In this document: positions 35,748-37,760 of the stretch, in pieces
Layout of the letters: each line of letters begins with the position of its first letter
How positions within the stretch are numbered: position 1 is the stretch's first letter
IMG/VR virus record: IMGVR_UViG_3300027806_000082
Coordinates: 1-37,760 of that record
DNA length: 37,760 nt
Reading direction: 5' to 3' (one strand)
Source of the DNA: a virus
Made by a program: the position numbers and the translations under genes
The notes under the pieces: model-generated
What the model was told of the DNA's origin: nothing
The model's input: the letters and a program-made list of their open reading frames with translations, nothing else
Database searches by the model: none

Positions 35748-36201
35748 ATAACTTATATACTCTCTTCATTATAGATAATGCTGTTTTTTCAGCCCATTCA
35801 GGATTACTACAAAAAATAACATGTATATTATGATGCACAGAAAGTTCCGTAAGAAATTTTAGTATAAATGCTGGACTAATTCTAATTTTTGACCAAGCTT
35901 TTTTAGGAACGTCTGATCCTACTGGATAGTTCATCATTTGTTCATAGTTACATTCTATAAGAATATATGCATGTTTATATGTTTTCATCCTCTCAATAAC
36001 ATCTTTAAATCTGGGCTCTGTCATATTATTTGCAATTTCTGCTATACCATTTTTTCTTTCAATACATAATATATTTTCTAAGCCGTCTATACTATAATCA
36101 CCAGTATCTAATTTACGATTAGCTTTAGAGTGATATGGAAAATGCCATGGGTGCTGTTCTCTAGTATCTATTATAATGGTAAAATTATCTTCTGTATTCA
36201 T
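35725..36201 (-). CDS. ERCC4-type nuclease
   Basis: The protein is 158 aa, essentially a single ERCC4/XPF nuclease domain: IIIDTREQHPW (residues 8-18), TGDYSI (about 33-38) and CIERK (about 46-50) give the GD...ERK active-site signature, followed by IECN in the core. Archaeal and eukaryotic relatives cut branched DNA. Here there is no helix-hairpin-helix part. Position between an HNH nuclease and the large terminase suggests resolving branched DNA before packaging. It starts in an ATGA overlap with the HNH gene and runs into the terminase gene. Confidence 0.85.
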   Translation of the reverse strand: MNTEDNFTIIIDTREQHPWHFPYHSKANRKLDTGDYSIDGLENILCIERKNGIAEIANNMTEPRFKDVIERMKTYKHAYILIECNYEQMMNYPVGSDVPKKAWSKIRISPAFILKFLTELSVHHNIHVIFCSNPEWAEKTALSIMKRVYKLYEPKNSK

Positions 36202-36461
36202 TTTTTGCTCGCTATAATTCTCATAAATGTAGAAGCATAAGTTTCTTCTAATCCTTTAATCATATCATGATGATATTTACATAAAGTAATTCCATTATCT
36301 ATTACAAATCTTAAACCAGGAAAATTAGCCCAATTTTTTATATGGTGTGCATTAAGTTTTTGTTTTTGATTGCAATTTGGCCATTGGCATTTAAAATTAT
36401 CTCTTTGATAGACACTTTTACGCCATTGAGTATATTGAGGATCTTTAAAGTTTCGGAACAT
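36198..36461 (-). CDS. HNH endonuclease
   Basis: The protein is 87 aa from the ATG at 36461 (MFRNFKD), preferred because the extra 13 residues from 36500 are a Leu-rich stretch unlike the family. Seen: RDNFKCQWPNC, then LNAHHIKNWANFPGLRF, NGITLCKYHH, the full HNH zinc-finger signature. Small HNH proteins next to terminases assist packaging in several phages by nicking at cos. A free-living selfish HNH is less likely because it is so small and embedded in the operon. Confidence 0.85.
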   Translation of the reverse strand: MFRNFKDPQYTQWRKSVYQRDNFKCQWPNCNQKQKLNAHHIKNWANFPGLRFVIDNGITLCKYHHDMIKGLEETYASTFMRIIASKK

Positions 36462-36501
36462 AATATTATGCAGATGTAGGAATAATAGTAGTAATGGCAA
36501 G

Positions 36502-36520
36502 TCAAATTACTGCAATTTGA
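36502..36520. other. AT-rich stem-loop in the gap before the HNH gene
   Basis: TCAAATT pairs with AATTTGA around ACTGC (7-bp stem, 5-base loop), in the ~150-bp non-coding stretch between the small terminase and the HNH gene. A TATAAATA-like octamer lies close by on the minus strand (36534-36541). The stem is weak and no T-run follows, so it is not called a terminator. It could be an operator or processing site; nothing else is evident in this gap. Confidence 0.35.
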
Positions 36521-36611
36521 TCTGTGGCCTAATTATTTATACTAATAAAATAATATTCATATTTAATTTTTCTAATTGCTAATAGTCTTAAAAATAAATT
36601 TTATGCTGAAT

Positions 36612-37427
36612 CTAAGAATCTAAAATCACACTTTCTGGTGTCAAGAATGGTCTATCTACAGTTTTGTCTGCAAACTCATGATATTGCTCCAATCCTTGAA
36701 CTGATTTTTCAGTTGCCATCCTGATAATTTCCATTTCTCGACCCTCTTTTTCCCTAATTTCTTCATCTTCTAACATGCGTATTAATCCAACCCAACTACT
36801 TTTGCCGTCTTCTATTCGTTTAATACGCTGTTCTCTGGTGGCCTTAAGATCTTTACTAATTTTTTGTTGTTCGTTTAATAATTTAGTATATTCATTAGTA
36901 TAATTAGCGATACTATTACGAGCAAAACTTAATTGTGTTTCTAAATTAGTTAGTCTTGGTATATCTCTTTGATCTTCTGGTAATGCATAAATTTTATCTA
37001 CTTCTTTTTGTAATTTTTCCGTTTCTGAAATGTGTCTTTTGCGTTCTTTCATGCTACGATTAATAAGAATATCAATAGTAATAAATTGTTTGATTTGAAG
37101 TTCCTCCGCTGGTAATACGTCTTCTCTAAATTGACGAATAAGATTAATCCATATGCTTTCAAAATATTCTAATTCTCCACTATCATTATCAAATTGTTTT
37201 TTAATTTCTTGCCAAAATGTTTTACTATGTAATTTATGCTTAAGATATGTTTCATCATTTAAAACTTCACTATCTTCTAGAAGTCTATTTTCTGTAATAT
37301 ATCTTTGTACCGGAGCTAAATTACGATTAATTTTATCGGCTATTTGCTGTATAGATAAAGTATTAATATTATCTCTAATAAATTTTTCTTCATCTAAACT
37401 AAGTTGGCCACGTTTTTTACTACTCAT
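36612..37427 (-). CDS. Probable terminase small subunit
   Basis: The protein is 271 aa. Residues about 8-55 form a helix-turn-helix (LSLDEEKFIRDNINTLSIQQIADKIN..LAPVQRYI) that would bind the packaging site. Then follow an AEELQIKQFITIDILI segment, a long coiled coil (about 130-205) for oligomer formation, and a C-terminal helix (FADKTVDRPFL). This HTH plus coiled coil layout fits a small terminase, and it is encoded upstream of HNH, ERCC4 and the large terminase. ATGA overlap with the upstream ORF; GGA ribosome-binding site. A transcription regulator is the alternative. Confidence 0.6.
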   Translation of the reverse strand: MSSKKRGQLSLDEEKFIRDNINTLSIQQIADKINRNLAPVQRYITENRLLEDSEVLNDETYLKHKLHSKTFWQEIKKQFDNDSGELEYFESIWINLIRQFREDVLPAEELQIKQFITIDILINRSMKERKRHISETEKLQKEVDKIYALPEDQRDIPRLTNLETQLSFARNSIANYTNEYTKLLNEQQKISKDLKATREQRIKRIEDGKSSWVGLIRMLEDEEIREKEGREMEIIRMATEKSVQGLEQYHEFADKTVDRPFLTPESVILDS

Positions 37428-37760
37428 AAATTATCCATATTTATATTAAAATTGTGCAGAATATGTGATATATGATCTCTTAGTTTGAGTAAATCTTGTT
37501 TGTTTACTTTACCACCGCCCTTTAGTCTTAAGTATGTTTCTCTATATTGAATTGATAGATTATTTTCTATTAAGGATAAAATTTCTACGTTAGATAATAA
37601 ATTGGTGAAGTCTGTGGATGTGTGTGAGGTAGAGTTATCATTTTCAATATGCACGGGTTGCATGAGATTTTTTTTAATTTGATTACGGGTTTGCCATTGT
37701 GAATAAATATCACAATCATTTTTATTTTTAAATTTGGCGCACTGATTATCTGATTTCAGA
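37424..37760 (-). CDS. Partial small protein running off the right edge
   Basis: The frame is open from the stop at 37424 to the last base of the window, giving at least 112 residues. The internal ATG at 37663 would give only 79 residues and splits a conserved-looking segment upstream (CAKFKNKNDCDIYSQWQTRNQ), so the true start is probably outside. The C-terminus is helical (SIQYRETYLRLKGGG ... LLKLRDHISHIL). It overlaps the small terminase start by ATGA and is probably in the same operon. The function is unknown; two Cys in the upstream part could belong to a metal site. Confidence 0.5.
   Translation of the reverse strand, partial: LKSDNQCAKFKNKNDCDIYSQWQTRNQIKKNLMQPVHIENDNSTSHTSTDFTNLLSNVEILSLIENNLSIQYRETYLRLKGGGKVNKQDLLKLRDHISHILHNFNINMDNL

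Noticed and set aside
36534-36541. TATAAATA octamer on the minus strand, like a T4 late promoter
   Set aside because: In sequence this AT-rich about 17 such octamers are expected by chance on both strands; others fall inside genes or over start codons (10327, 31450, 37440).
1-37760. CRISPR arrays, tRNA genes, insertion sequences, integrase or attachment sites
   Set aside because: None recognised; intergenic gaps are mostly under 150 bp and no matching structure or protein was found.

Overview
The window reads as part of the genome of a tailed double-stranded DNA phage (Caudoviricetes). It is strongly AT-rich, densely packed and almost free of intergenic space. It holds a nearly complete virion morphogenesis module on the minus strand (about 37.7 kb down to 1.97 kb), from DNA packaging to the tail tip. 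A short plus-strand block (1-1940) converges on it and looks like the edge of a DNA-metabolism region. Starts are ATG with one clear GTG, and GGAG/AGGA ribosome-binding sites precede many genes, so the host uses Shine-Dalgarno initiation. I cannot name the host. No sheath protein was recognised and the tape measure is very long, so a siphovirus-like long non-contractile tail is the best guess.

Left block (plus strand): the 3' end of an unknown gene, an HTH plus PD-(D/E)XK (DUF559/Vsr-like) nuclease, a probable Rad52/Sak-type single-strand annealing protein and a small zinc-ribbon protein. They abut or overlap, like a small recombination operon.

Right block, in minus-strand transcription order: a partial small ORF at the edge; a probable small terminase; HNH nuclease; ERCC4-type nuclease; large terminase; portal; prohead protease fused to scaffold, with a nested internal start for the scaffold; decoration protein; major capsid protein; an intrinsic terminator; an Ig-like small protein; a head-tail connector; a short fibre with two small genes of fibre-chaperone type; a CxxC connector; a neck protein; a tail-completion-like structural protein; the tail tube; two paralogous tail-assembly-chaperone-like proteins flanking a conserved 101-aa protein; a second terminator-like hairpin; a 2573-aa tape measure; three distal-tail/hub proteins; a 2038-aa tip protein; and two small Cys-rich paralogues.

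The most unusual part is the distal tail cluster (1967-13243). Four of its five tip proteins carry Pro-Ser linkers built from a GGTGATGG-like DNA unit, and four have Cys near their termini, often in D-P-C-P-S contexts. The last two genes are a recent tandem duplication in which one copy has lost its C-terminal domain and ends in a (Ser-Pro) repeat. Other points of interest are 21-bp tandem repeats coding a heptad array in a chaperone, paralogous chaperones as separate genes rather than a frameshift product, a fibre cassette inside the connector module, and an ERCC4 nuclease inside the packaging module.
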